Below are positions 12,688 to 25,143 of a stretch of DNA of 64,000 nucleotides, one piece after another. The DNA comes from Zygnema cylindricum. Lineage: Eukaryota > Streptophyta > Zygnematophyceae > Zygnematales > Zygnemataceae. The stretch covers positions 1-64,000 of the forward strand of contig JBBHKE010002224.1 of assembly GCA_037447655.1 (NCBI GenBank), read 5' to 3'. The notes under the pieces are model-generated. The model ran no database searches, had not been told where the DNA came from, and was given only the letters and a program-made list of their open reading frames with translations. Each line of letters begins with the position of its first letter. The first letter of the stretch is position 1. The translations under genes and the position numbers were made by a program.

Positions 12688-15600
12688 GAAATGCAGCCGT
12701 AGGTGGGCCTCCGGAATTGGTGTAGTCAATCATAACTGTTTTTTTAGTTTTTTGGTAGTTGATAGTGGTATAAAGGTGTCGACCTAAAGAGTGGAAATCG
12801 ATAAGATGGGATGAGAAATCAAGAATGTTCTTATGATTTTATTTGAATATCAATGCTTGCAATCATATTTTTTCACCAATCTATAACAAGATCATCCTTA
12901 ATGACGTTTATTTGGAAGCTATCTGCATTTTCCAGGGTGGACATGTTGGGTTTTTTTATTTGTTTTCTCTAGCCTGAGGAATTCAAAATGTTGCCGTCCA
13001 TTTCCTCCAATCTAAAACTTCGGGTTTATGACAAAACAACACCAGGGAATCACAGGGTCCTTTCAAAACTACTCACAGCGATGGTTTACCATCTAACATA
13101 ATTCTCATGTTCAAGATAGAGTGATATAAAGGGTTTCACTGCAACGAAGCTATATGGATATTTTAGTTATCAGGTCATGAGATTTGAATAGGAAGGAACC
13201 ATTTATTGGAAAGGTTGTGGTTCTATGCTTCTTTAGCCGTGTTTGAACCAAGGCTGCAAGAGATTCAGACCTTCACAAATCCCATTGATTGAAAATTTCT
13301 TGAGTTGAAAAAAATACGTGGACGAAACCCATTATATAACTGTGATTTGTGAAGTGATTGGCCAGGTTGACATTCGAGGTTGCCTAATATGGTCATATTG
13401 CCGATTGGAACTGCTCATTTTCAGTTTTGCATATCACATAGGCTGTTGGTATTCATCGATTATAAGGTTTTGCGCATATTATACACAAAAAAAAGTATAA
13501 ATGCGTTTGGTTCACCCGAATTATTGCTCGCACGCACATCTCTCATAATACATCACTTGCACATTCGCCCCTCCTTTTTCTCCCCTCCCACCCGTTTGAC
13601 CTCCTACCTTTCCTCTGTTTGTCATTATTGTTAAATTGACGCTTTTCAATTCTTACTTTTTTCTACCCTTGTCATATTGGTCTACATCTCAGTATGACTC
13701 AAGTTTTGAAGCATTTACTGACTCGAACAGGAGACAAGTAAAACCTGGATTGCCGCTTGTTGTATTTCCAACTGACAATATTGTAAGTCTAAAACTACAA
13801 TTAAATTTCCCTCTTAACTTTGTATTTACCAATTTTGCTTGTCAGGCATCAAACGGTTTCACTTAACTTGCTGTCACTCCAGCTTTTGTCGCTCAAAATT
13901 TTGTCAAACTTTGAGAGGAAAACTTCTCGACAGTTCTCTTTTGCGGTAAGCTTACGCCTTGAAATCCTTTGCTCTCAAGCAGTCTGCCTTGTAATTTTGG
14001 TCAGCATATAGAGAGAGAAGGCGGCCATTTGCTCCACTGCTTAGTACTGCCCGGCAGAGACTCACTGCACAGGATAAACAGGCGGAAAAAAAGGAAAAAA
14101 TTTGCTAAGGAGCCGAACATAGTGTAATATATATCCCTACCAGGTCCTCAACCCTAAGTTTTCTGAGGCCCTCGAGTGAGACTTGATTTACTTGTGGGGT
14201 TCAGACTGTGTGATGTACAGTCGTCCTTAACATATTGTACGGAAATCGATAGATGCTTCCTCGCAATCTATATTTTTTAACTTTTAAGCATAGTTGTCCC
14301 TTGCGCATAATACGCACGAAACGAACGCGCGAATACTACGCACGATAGGCATTTAACGATGAAAAAAAAGTTATTAAATGCGTACCTGACTATGTACCCG
14401 TACATTTTCGTACATTTGCGAACTATTTTCGTACATTTCAGTACTTTTAGGGAGTTTAAGGAATTTTAGGGTACATTCTCATGCGTTCTCAAATATTTAT
14501 GTTAAACAGCCAACTATTATTCTACGTACAGTGTCCGTATTTTTTCGTACTTTAGACGGTTATTATTTTGAGATTTAATAGGGTACATTTTCGTACTTTT
14601 CCGTATATTTCAGTTATACGGACTTACATTTTTTGTACATCTACGTACGGCGTCTGTATATTTCAATACTTTTAGGGTTAGTGATGGGGGGGTTTTAGGG
14701 TGTTTAGGGTACTTCCCGTGCATTTCGTACATTCCGGTAAATTTTAGTGCAGTTGCCTTACATTATACGTACTCCTAGGTTTTTTAGGGTACACATGTCT
14801 TACAACGACGTACATTTCCATATGTTTTCCGTACGTTTTTATGATTTTTTAAGGATTTTTTAGGGTTAAGGGGACGGTTTCCGTACGTTTTCGTACATCG
14901 TACAGCGAAAACTAACGAACGGTATGAAAGTAACGAATACTATGTAGTTTTCGTAAAAAAGTTGAAATCCGTACGAATATGACAACTATGATTTTAAGCG
15001 TGCGCGCGTTCGTATGTTTCGGAAAACTACAATAAGGGAGCTATATCATAGCCCGTTCCCACCAGAAAAAAATTCACTTCCGCAACAAACGGATGTTCGA
15101 ATAATGTACGGCTTTCCGAGCACCAACTTTGTAGATTTCGGAAGTTCTCGGAAAACCGTACGAACGAACTTCCTCAAAATATTGCCGGATATAAAAGTAG
15201 GGTAAAAGTTGCGTCTTTCTGTGAAACAAGCCAACGGTAACCCGAAAAGTTGACGTAGCAAAAACAACATCCAAACAGCTATTTCGTTGTTTTCGCGCGA
15301 AAATCTGCATGACTTTGAGCCACCGTCGTCGTAGTAAATTTGAAAATTTGCATGTTTGTTTTCGCGCCTTTGTTTATCGGAATGGGCAAAAAGTTACAAA
15401 TGCTCCAGTGGGAATAAAATATCAAAGAAGGGCGCGATTTAGGGTAACCCTACGAAATCGTTTACTGGTAGTAATACTTCGTTCACCTCTCCATCAAGTC
15501 GTGTCAACAATGGAATCTATCGCGTACGTGCTTTCTTTCGATTGGACGCACGTAGGTTCATGTTTTGACGACGAGCAATCAAAGATTGCAAAAGCACAAT

Positions 15601-15871
15601 ATCTGGACTTGTATCCGTACATCCAGTCGCAAAATTAAATTACGTGAATGTACAATTTGTACGTTCGTGTTTTGTTTTTTTTTTAGTTGTTTCATCGTTC
15701 GTGTTTCGTCGTGCCGCCATAAATTCCGGATGTCAACGGATCGTGGAGGAGGCGTCACGACACATTCTTCAACAAATATTTTTTTTTTGTGGTTTTCGTT
15801 GGATTTGATTCTCGCTTGTCCGAAGGCGCGCGGCCCGTATGTCACCTTTCCACGCGTAAACATTTTACACG

Positions 15872-15917
15872 TCCAGTGATTGATGACTATCCTCTTGAGG
15901 AGAGTAGTTAATCACTA
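15872..15917. repeat. Near-perfect 46-base inverted repeat
   Basis: The left arm CAGTGATTGATGACTATCCTC pairs with the right arm GAGGAGAGTAGTTAATCACT around a tight centre with only a few mismatches. It could be a fold-back element remnant or a transposon end; no flanking duplication is evident. Confidence 0.6.
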
Positions 15918-18900
15918 GACGACGTGACCGCTTGCTTCGAAAACACGTAATCGTACGGTCGACGTTGTCGCCCATAAGTTTGGAGAATCTTGACGCGCAA
16001 ACAATAATCATGTTTTAAAAAATAAAAAAATAAGTACGTCTCTATACGAAAATGAGCTGGATCTGTATGAAATTACACTTTTCCAGTAAATAACCCCACT
16101 TTTAGCTTGATGGAGGTTCACCCTTCGTTGAGGTTAAAGAGGAAAAAAAATGTTCACCAAATCGGCGACACGATTTATTTCAACCAAAGTTAGAGATGCA
16201 ACGAGAGTTTGGCGATTCCTACAGTTAGAGGGGGGTTGTTGAGATATTGTGCGAATCGATGGATCGATACACATAGCGAGACACTTGTTGCTTTATCTCG
16301 TGCGGTCTCATATTGTTGCTTGGCGAAGTGTGTGTTAGTATGTTGTATCTCGCATGTGTTGTTTAGTTTTTTTTCGTTTTGTTTGCACATTTTCAATTTT
16401 ATAAATACATCTAATTTTTTGTCTAATGTCAAATTTGGATTTCAGCCTTACAATTCGAAACAAAAAAAAATATGTATGCCAAAAGCGATGGCCCTGGTAA
16501 TGTCACACTCATGGCATGACCATTGTTGAAAGATTGGACAAATTGCATTCGTCCACATGGTCATCTTATGCTTTAACTCCATTGGGACGATATACGCCTT
16601 ATGTTTCGTATGATGAAATAACGGAGGTTCGGTTGCATCAATCGTTTTGCTCGACAAAAGGAGAAACAAGCTCGAGAACAAGAAAATAAGGTACAAAAAC
16701 GTCGAAACATTCAAACATCAAAATTTTCAAACATGAAAACATTAAAAAGCAATAACAAATTTTATTTCAACATTGTTATAGCTTGTTTTACGAGGGTAGA
16801 TCTTTTTTGGCAATAGCTTCTAAATATGGGAGAATCATAATTTTTTGTGCGACTGCCAAAAGCATTATCAAAATTCGAAGGTGTACTCTTAGTATGTCAT
16901 TTTTTTCCATTTTGGAAATCACACCATGAATTGATGTTAGTGTTAATGTCAATTTATCGCCGCCCGTAAATTACATCCCTTAAACCTAAAATAAATTTAT
17001 TATTTTTATAATTTTATTTGCGCTAAGGTAGGTAAGGTTTTACCAGTATCAATTACTTTGATTCATGAGGTATTTAAACGGTGTATCGGTTCGTAGTAAA
17101 ATTGCTCGTTAACTCGTACAATGTAAAAAACAAATGTCAAATAAAGGCGTCCATAAGGAAAAGCGAGTGGCGTCAACACCTAAAAGTGCACTCAAATATG
17201 ATTAATAAAAATAAAGACGTGAACTTGCTCTCACATGTTCAAACGTTGACTATGTGAACACATGCTATTACTAGTACACTAAAGAAATGTGTATCCAAGA
17301 AATAGCTTTATATGTGAGGGTTGTTGTTTTGTTGGCGTTTGGCCCTTTGAGCTGCACATCTTTGATAGATTTGTTTAGTTTTGGTGGCTCTGTACTTTAG
17401 TTAGCGTTGACTTCTTCGTTTGTTCTCTTTGCCTTAGTCTCCATTTGTAATCTTCGGTTGTTATATATATATATTTTTTTCGCCCCATTTGCACCTTGAT
17501 GATTTTCTCCGTCGCTCTTTTTGTAATAAAGTTTTCTTTGAACAAATAATAGAGTGTACCACTATTGTTTCTTTACACTAATAGCGATTAACGGTGTACT
17601 CGCGTAATAAAATAATAGGTCCGCCAGAGTTCTGGCGGCTATCCCAATCATTGAGCTTTCAAAAATGATCATGCAATCAGCCTTTGAAGAAACGGTCTGC
17701 GCCGCTTGAAGCTGCAATTAAGCGGCAGCCACGTACACAAAAAGACAGTATCCAATTTTGTTTCTTTTCAAATGTCCTTTCGGACGCACCGACAATGATT
17801 TCTCCCCGGCATTGTAACGAGGAGCCCTTCGTTGAAGTTAAAAACAACAAAATCGACCAATGAATCTCGTTATTTGGTCCATCATTACATACGACAGCCT
17901 TAGGCCTTAGCGAAAGGCTCTTCGTTTCAATGAGCGATTTTAGCCTTACGTGCACAGTTGGTCCTTTCGTGAAGGCGGCTAGACAAAACGTAATAAATAG
18001 ACAACGATTCTTGCTCCTAATAAGACAAAATCCATCGGAAAAATTTCGGACATTTTCACAAATACTTGAGAGAAAAATATACTTTAGCTGAGCGGAACAT
18101 CATCAGGATTTTGTCCAGAGATGATACGATATGGCAGACGTGCTGACCTCATCATTCATTTCTATTCGTCAACGCCTATGTCACCACACAGCTTTTTCGG
18201 AGACAACTTTTTCGGTTCCTCTCGAATTTGTCGGCACATTGTTTTGTTTCTTTTGAAGTTTTGATTGATTAAAAAACGTCATGAATCCCACGTGACCCGA
18301 AGACGCCACAAAACGCCAGTCGGGTCCTTCGATTACTTTGCCGTAAACTGTTTCTGCCATCATTCGACATTTAATGCTTCTGTCCTTTTATTAATTTGGT
18401 GAAAGCGATGAGATCTGACGGAACTGCATAGAGTCATGGTTGGCCCCGTTCTCATGTGTTTTTCTAAGGCTTGCGACCATTGCGCCACTTCCTCGGGAAT
18501 AACACCCGGCGTATCCACCTGTTCAGCGGCAAATCAATAATTATTGAAAGAGAAATATACGTCAGCGGAGGAAAATCTGCTATATCCACGGTACTGTTCC
18601 CAACAGAAATTTCTTTCAAGAAGACAAAATACATCGTACAGTAATTTTGTAGTTACGGGGAAAAATTACAAATTCGTACATGTAACTATGTAAGGAAACT
18701 GCGGGAATCGTATTTTAAACAGCGCCACCTAAGAAATCTATCGCCAGTTTCGACACGTGATAAGATTTCCCCGTTCGAGATTTTCTCGCGTGGGAAAAAG
18801 GAAAAAAACAAACTTAAGGAACCTCACGACAGGACACATTGACAGCTTTCTATTCGTAGCGCTCCACGTGGCTCTTCTGTTCCATCTTTTTGGACGGGCG

Positions 18901-20869
18901 ATCAAAATTGACAGTCGCAAAATGACTTCTTCCCATAAATTTCTTTGAGCACATGTAACAACTATAAATATAGATATTAAAAAGTTGGCTCACGTGTCAA
19001 TGTGTAAAAAAAGGCATAATATGACACGTGGCAGGTATGCATAGGCCTGTACAGATTACAAAAAGTACTGTACATGTCAATTGTCGTATATTAAAATTAT
19101 CCGAGTCAAAAACATTTACATTGATATAGCAGATTCCCCTCCGTCGATATAAATTTCCCCTTATTTTCTTCACCTATCGACGGAGGAGAGTGTCTTTCGT
19201 AGCGGCACACATCGGCAGGCGCTATTATCGGCACCCGATGTGAGTATAAATCTGCCACCCTAAACCCGTGAAAGTGAAAAATTTCAGATGCAAATTCTGA
19301 GAATTTGTCGCCCTACAAGGCTCGGCAGGTGTTCTGCAACTTTTTTTTTTATTTCACGAGTTTCGGGTTGGAGATTTATGCCTCGAATCGAGTGTCCATA
19401 ATATGGTCTGCCGATAACATAGTCTGTTGATGTGTCCGACTAAGCAACACTAGTTAATTCAACTTTTACGTGACACGACAAACAACTTTATACATTACTT
19501 TTGGAACTCGTTTACAAACATATAAAACTCCATGGCAAAATTTAGAACAACAATTTGTAACATTTTTACCAATCGTACACGTGTCACTAACTAATTTGCC
19601 AATTATAACCCATTCTTTGAAAAATATAAGGGTTTTATATATTTACCTCTCAAATTTTGTACCCTTCAAATATAACAAAATTATTGGGGAAAAGGTGGGA
19701 TGGCGTTGAGAGGCTTCACCTGGTTGCTAAGGATTTTGTTTCACACACGACAAATGTTTTAAACACAAATGTTAACAATGTATAACTTTACACGTGCGGT
19801 TTTAGCTCAAATTAATACGTTGTTTACATATACGTTTTCGTGCATCTATACGCTAAGTAGAGAACTACTACACCGAGTCTTCTGTCATGATAGAGCAGAT
19901 TAAGTTAGAAAATATGTGGTCATAAAATCGATAAAGTGGGGAAAAAATAATCGAGAGGGAAATAGTTGGTGGTATTATTAGAAAAAAATGAAAGGTGAAG
20001 GGAATCAACGTGTTATAAAGGTGTACTACAATGGTAGAATACTATAATGAATGATGAACTAACAAAAAGTGAAGTCAGATTGGACAAATAACGTGAGAGA
20101 GTGAAAAAGGTGACAGAAGAAAAATGGATTGATTTAACAAGAAAAGATGTCGGATGAACAATCGGATAACGACACAATTAAATAAAAAAAAATGAAAGGG
20201 TGTGAAATGGGGAAAAACAATGGGTTGAAAGAGAATAAACAAATGAAAGTATATGAGAAAGGAAACATAAAGGGGAAATTAGAATAAGGTTGAATAGTTA
20301 AAAGGAATATGATAATTTAAATTTAAGAGTTTAAAACAAAATATCGTGAATAAAATGATCAGCACATACAAATAGTGTATTTTGAGCAATTACAACGAAT
20401 AGGGAATATTACAAATATGTCGAAACAAGATAACATTAATAAAATGATAAACACATACAAACGGAAACCATTATATAATAAAAGGACAAGAAAATAGAAA
20501 GACATGGATAAACATAGCGAGAGTAAAATAGTAAATAACATAAGGACGATGACACATAGGTATGAGTATACATGGCGCTAACGTGAAAATAAAAGGGTAA
20601 AAAAAAAAGGGTAACAAATGAAATATATGGAGATAGCAATATAAATAAAGGGTGCGATTGAAATAAAATAGTAAAATATTACAATTTTTTAGCCAAAATT
20701 TTTAAATATGATGTGCAAAATGAACAGATTAAACAAAAATGTAAGATTTCGAATAGATAAGCATCATATTGGGATTCAAAATTAAATTTTCAAAATTGTT
20801 TTACATAAACGGAAGTTGAATAAAAGATACTTCATGCTAATTGTAGATTTTATACATTACCAGAACGAC

Positions 20870-21450
20870 TAAAATAATGACGATGACGACGATTACGACT
20901 GTGATGGTCTAAATAAAGTTTATTCGGTTGAGGGTCGTGAGATTGGTGTTAGCAATGCAAATTATAATGCGCAATAAAAATTGTAAAAATGGAAAAAATG
21001 ATGAGCATATTACGACGTTAGGATGATGAAGATAATGACGTCGGTGACGATGGTCGCGATGATCATGATGATAACTATGATAACAAACACGACAATAAAA
21101 CGAACGGTTGTGACAATAATGGTGATACTTTTTATATCTACCATCACGCCATAAATGGTGAAAATGTTATTGTTGATTTGGTGATAGTGTTGGTATTAAC
21201 GGTGGTGATGATGGTTTTGACAATGTCATTAACGATGGTGACATGGAGTGGTGACAATTAATATTTTGATAACAATAAGGATGATTTACCGGTAACCTTA
21301 GAAATGGCGGTGGCGCTCGAGTTCGCATTGGCGCGGTTATGAGGTTGACAATGACAATAGCGATGGTATTGGTAACAACGTTCCATTAGTTGCAGAGTGA
21401 TAGTGACGACGACGATAATGGTGGTGGTGGTGGTGGTTAAGATGATATTG
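20870..21450. repeat. Degenerate trinucleotide-like (GAY/GRT) simple sequence
   Basis: For ~580 bases the sequence is dominated by GATGAC, GACGAT, GATGGT and GGTGGT words without a strict period, as expected of an old, interrupted microsatellite. No long open frame crosses it. Confidence 0.55.
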
Positions 21451-22022
21451 GTGATAACCTCGTCGTTGCAAGATCGATCAAACTCGATAACGAAACATCA
21501 AATTGTTTATTGTTGATAATCACCACTTCGTGTACGCGCCTCAATCAATCCTCCTCCTCCCGACAAGATTGCTTAAATTTAAAAACTTTAAAGTAATTTA
21601 TCTTAAAAAATGGTTATTTTTATATGGTGTAATCTTACATCTTCAACTTTTCCCACACACGTCCACAATTTATTTTCGCGTGAAAAATTGTGACAAAAAA
21701 AATTGTAGTTGTAGTTTTCTCCAATTCGTAATATAATAGGTTTTTATAAACGCTTTGATCGTATTTCGTGAACTGCTATTCATTTTTTATATGTTCTAAT
21801 AAACTCAAGACCCCAATGCCCCTTTAAATTGTATTATAAACGGAGTTTATAAACATGTAAGATCAAAACGTCCTTTAACGTTTTATGGAAAAGTCAACGG
21901 TATTCTGCCTTTCAAATATAATTTTAGTTTTTTTTGTTTGTAATTGTATCGTAACGGTTTGAAATAAAGTATATGTAAAACTTCATTTTTCGATTGATAT
22001 CACAATTGTAATTTTACATAAG

Positions 22023-22023
<1 letters not shown>

Positions 22024-22091
<68 letters not shown>

Positions 22092-22093
22092 TA
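22024..22093. repeat. (AT)n microsatellite
   Basis: About 30 uninterrupted TA dinucleotides, with a single C near the right end. Pure simple repeat, likely length-variable. Confidence 0.95.
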
Positions 22094-22741
22094 ACGTAGT
22101 GTTTTACTTCAATTCATTTTTTTGTTATGCCAAGCATCGTATGTAATATACTACCCAACTTCCTATAAAAAACATAAACAAAAAATCATAGTAGTTAACG
22201 TGATGCAAGTTAAATGTGTTGAAATTAATTTAATTATAGCTAGCCTTATAATAAAAAGTAAACAAACCTAATATTTAAACTTTGCGATATAATCGGTCTG
22301 TTTTGTGCCATTAAATATTTCTATCGCTATTTATAAAAAACAAAAGAAAAATGAAATAAAGAAGAATGAATTGATTTTGTCATGAAATTAAGAATCCAAA
22401 CGTTTAGTATCTTTGTACTTTTGGAAACATAGAAAGCCGTCACTACTGTAGTGAATTACCCCGACTTGAATTTACTTCGATTTATCGCGATATGTGACGT
22501 ATCGCGCTTCAAATTGAGAAGCCCTAAACTACATATCATATCGAACGCGGGTAAAATTCGATGTGTTAACATAACCTAACAATGTATTCCTACTTGTACT
22601 GATTTGTTTGTTGAAATGAGGGAGCATAAACTCTAGTTTTGTAACCACCAATGTGACGTGACTAATGATTGACTTGTACAAAATGGTCATTTGATCGGTC
22701 GTAACTCTTAAACCCCGAACTCATATTTCCTTTCTTCCCTT

Positions 22742-23988
22742 TCCGATTTTGATGATCGGCTCTTAGGCACTCTACATCAACTGGTCGACCACGGTATCTT
22801 TGATCGGCCGGAAGGCCTCCACGCTCGTAGACAAGCTGCTTTACCAGTCTCTTACAAGGGTATTGGTTCGCGTCCTACGGCCACATTGGCACCATCCGCT
22901 TACATAGGGAGTTGGGCTTTGGTGGCATCAATTATTACTTCAAGGTTTTTCGTGGACGCCACTCTTATTGTAGCTCGTGCAGTCTCGACGAGGGATTGCT
23001 CTCATTCCAACAAGCATTATTGTCCTCTCGAGCGCTTTTACCAGTCAAGGCCCAAGCTGAAGTTCCTCTGTTCCCTTCCCTCATCACTGGAATTCACTCA
23101 CGCGTGCAACAACACATCACCGATAAAGTAGCCGTCGCCGAATTCAATGATCTAGTTCAGGCGCTCCCTACGGCTAAAGCGCGGAGCCGACTTCGATCAT
23201 ACTCGAGGCTTGGGGCTGGAGCTTGGCTTATTGCTACACAAATTTTCACTTCGCTCGGTTTATCTTCTCCTCAATTTTATGCTGCGCTCCACTTACGACT
23301 TGGCTTGCTGCACCCTTCCCTTTTAGGCAAGCCCCGCTACATCCGTGGTCAATCTATAGACGAGCAAGGGGTACATTTGCTACGTTGCTCACAAGGTGGG
23401 GAGCGGACAATAACACAAGACATGGTACGGGATGTTATCGCTGCCGTGGGTTATGAAGCAGGTTACATTGTCAAGCGCGAGGTGTCGCACATATTACTAC
23501 CACGTTCTCAATCTAGGGGTATACGGGGTCCTCGTGTGGATCAATTTTTTCTACATGGCGCGGCGAGAACATTGGGGGACGTAGTCCTCACAGACCTTAC
23601 AGGATCCCATGTTTCCTCGCGCGCGGCATTACATACTGGTGTTGCAGCTCGGGATGCAGCGGCTTCAAAAGAACGTGATTACGCGCACCGAGACCGAGCT
23701 GATAGTTTCACACCATTTGCTTTGGAGATATTTGGGACCTTAGACTCGTCTTTCGACAACTTTTTGCGCGACTGCGCTCGACGATCTTTCGAAGTCAGAG
23801 GTTCGGGTAACCCTTCTCCAACTCTCAAGTCGGCTTTCTACCGCCAACGCATCTCTGTCGCCCTTCAACGTTCCCAAGCTTCGGCCATTATCCGACAGAG
23901 CACAGTGGTGACTGATGGCCGAGGGCTGCGAGACTTACCGCCGCGCCACCTGGCGCATATAAACGATATCCATAGTATTGATCTTTAG
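22742..23988 (+). mobile_element. Retroelement protein remnant: region C-terminal to reverse transcriptase with endonuclease-like domain
   Basis: An open frame from about 22742 reads ALPVSYKGIGSRPTATLAP and AYIGSWAL, the signature that follows the polymerase core in many plant and protist retroelement proteins. One base step between about 22970 and 23060 moves the reading to the frame that stays open to the stop at 23986-23988 (358 codons when counted from 22912). That frame has the usual chain of blocks: HLLRCSQGGERTITQDMVRD, GYIVKREVSHILLP, RVDQFF, GDVVLTDLT, AAASKERDYAHRDRADSFTP and FALEIFGTLD. The REV...RVD...DVVL...E order resembles a PD-(D/E)XK-type nuclease fold (inference). The reverse-transcriptase catalytic part is absent upstream, so it is truncated and frameshifted, not an active element. 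Its GC content is clearly higher than that of its AT-rich surroundings. Confidence 0.72.
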
Positions 23989-24327
23989 TTGGGCGTAGTT
24001 CGAGGCTTTATCGGCTAGGCTAGTTTGTAGTGTTTCATTTGTATGGTTTTGTTGTACTTGCTTTATTTCTTTCCTTTTAGGCTTTTCATGCATTTTTGTT
24101 GTGTTTTTAGTCCTTTAGGATTTTGGTCTTCAACCTTTTTTGGTCATCAATACTTGTTAGTGACAATCATGTTATGTACTTTGATGGTACTACCACCGCA
24201 TTATTGGATTTTTTTTTTTTCTTAAACATGTGAAAATTAATCAAATTTCGAAGTCGGCCTTAGTTGAGTTCTCGTAGCCGTCCACATATAATCGGACGGC
24301 TATCAGTTGGCTGTTGTAAGTTTATAG

Positions 24328-24691
24328 CATAGTTAAAAAGTAGGCGTTTCTATTGTAGGTCTTTTGTCGGCGCTTTCATCGTAAGTTGTGTTATATAGGC
24401 TTTTCATGTGATCTTCTTAGATCGCTACTTTGATCAGCGACCGTCTGATCGTTTGAATCTGACAGTTTAAATAAAAGTCGCTCAAAACTCACAAAAAAAT
24501 ATTTTTTTGTCCGTTTATTTTTCAAATTTAGACATGACGTTTAATTCTCTATCGATCCTTGTGCAACTCAACCCTGTTACGATTTTATTTCATTTTTCGG
24601 CCAATACCAAATGGGTCTTAAGGGTATATTGTATTTTTTGTGTACAATAGGCATTTTGTATGGGTGTACTTTCACCTACTTTTGAATTATG
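24328..24691. mobile_element. hAT-like MITE, family CATAGTTCAAAA (copy A)
   Basis: It starts CATAGTTAAAAAGTAGGCG and ends CACCTACTTTTGAATTATG, an inverted pair. The flanks GTTTATAG and GTCTACAG match at 6 of 8 positions, a degenerate 8-bp target duplication. The interior shares the blocks found in copies C and D: GATCTTCTTAGATCGCTACT, TTTAGACATGACGTTTAATT and GCAACTCAACCCTGTTAC. Confidence 0.75.
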
Positions 24692-24696
24692 GTCTA

Positions 24697-24905
24697 CAGT
24701 ACACCGTCGATCGTATTTAGCGTGTTGAACACTAATTCGGCGCCCCTAAATTTTGACCCTTGAACCTTAAATAGAATAAATGACGCTATTTAAGGACGTG
24801 GACTATAAATTGCCACGTCTCCTGGCACTGAATTAGAATTAATGACGCTAATTTTTTCTTTACTCTAATAATTTCTACACGCTAAATACGATCGACGGTG
24901 TACTG
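24697..24905. mobile_element. TA-flanked MITE, TACACCG family
   Basis: Terminal inverted repeats CAGTACACCGTCGATCGTAT / ATACGATCGACGGTGTACTG with TA on both sides. Inside are ATTAGAATTAATGACGCTAA and a GTGGACTATAAATTGCCACG module that recurs near 52676 and, inverted, near 57601. It sits three bases right of the hAT-like copy A. Confidence 0.75.
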
Positions 24906-25143
24906 TACTTTTAAGTTTGACCCCGAAATGAATATCGCTGAGGATCCGGTATAGTAGCTCGACTATGTACAGACTACAAATGTACTGTACTGTACAGTAC
25001 ATTTTCGAATCCCCCTAACGTTTATCGTAAAATTGGCCTCGACAAAATTCACTTCAGGCTACCCCAAAGTACAGTAGTATCGTCTAAGATATGGCTGTTG
25101 GATAATACTGTACGGCACCGGGTTTCTGGCTCCAGATAATATT

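Larger units (their letters stand above)
12688..22020. other. Gene-poor AT-rich region
   Basis: No gene is supported. 14100-15000 is rich in CGTAC/GTACG and in scattered TTTTAGGG-like words. 15872-15917 is a near-palindrome. 16107-16130 (TGATGGAGGTTCACCC) looks like a lone transposon end, matched by an opposite end at 39779. 19900-20880 is strongly A/G-rich on the plus strand, and 20870-21450 is a cryptic GAY/GRT-rich stretch. Short open frames here do not resemble known families. Confidence 0.5.

Noticed and set aside
14400-14900. TTTTAGGG-like words suggesting an interstitial telomere array
   Set aside because: The words are scattered and degenerate, never in a tandem run, so they do not support a telomere or telomeric insertion.
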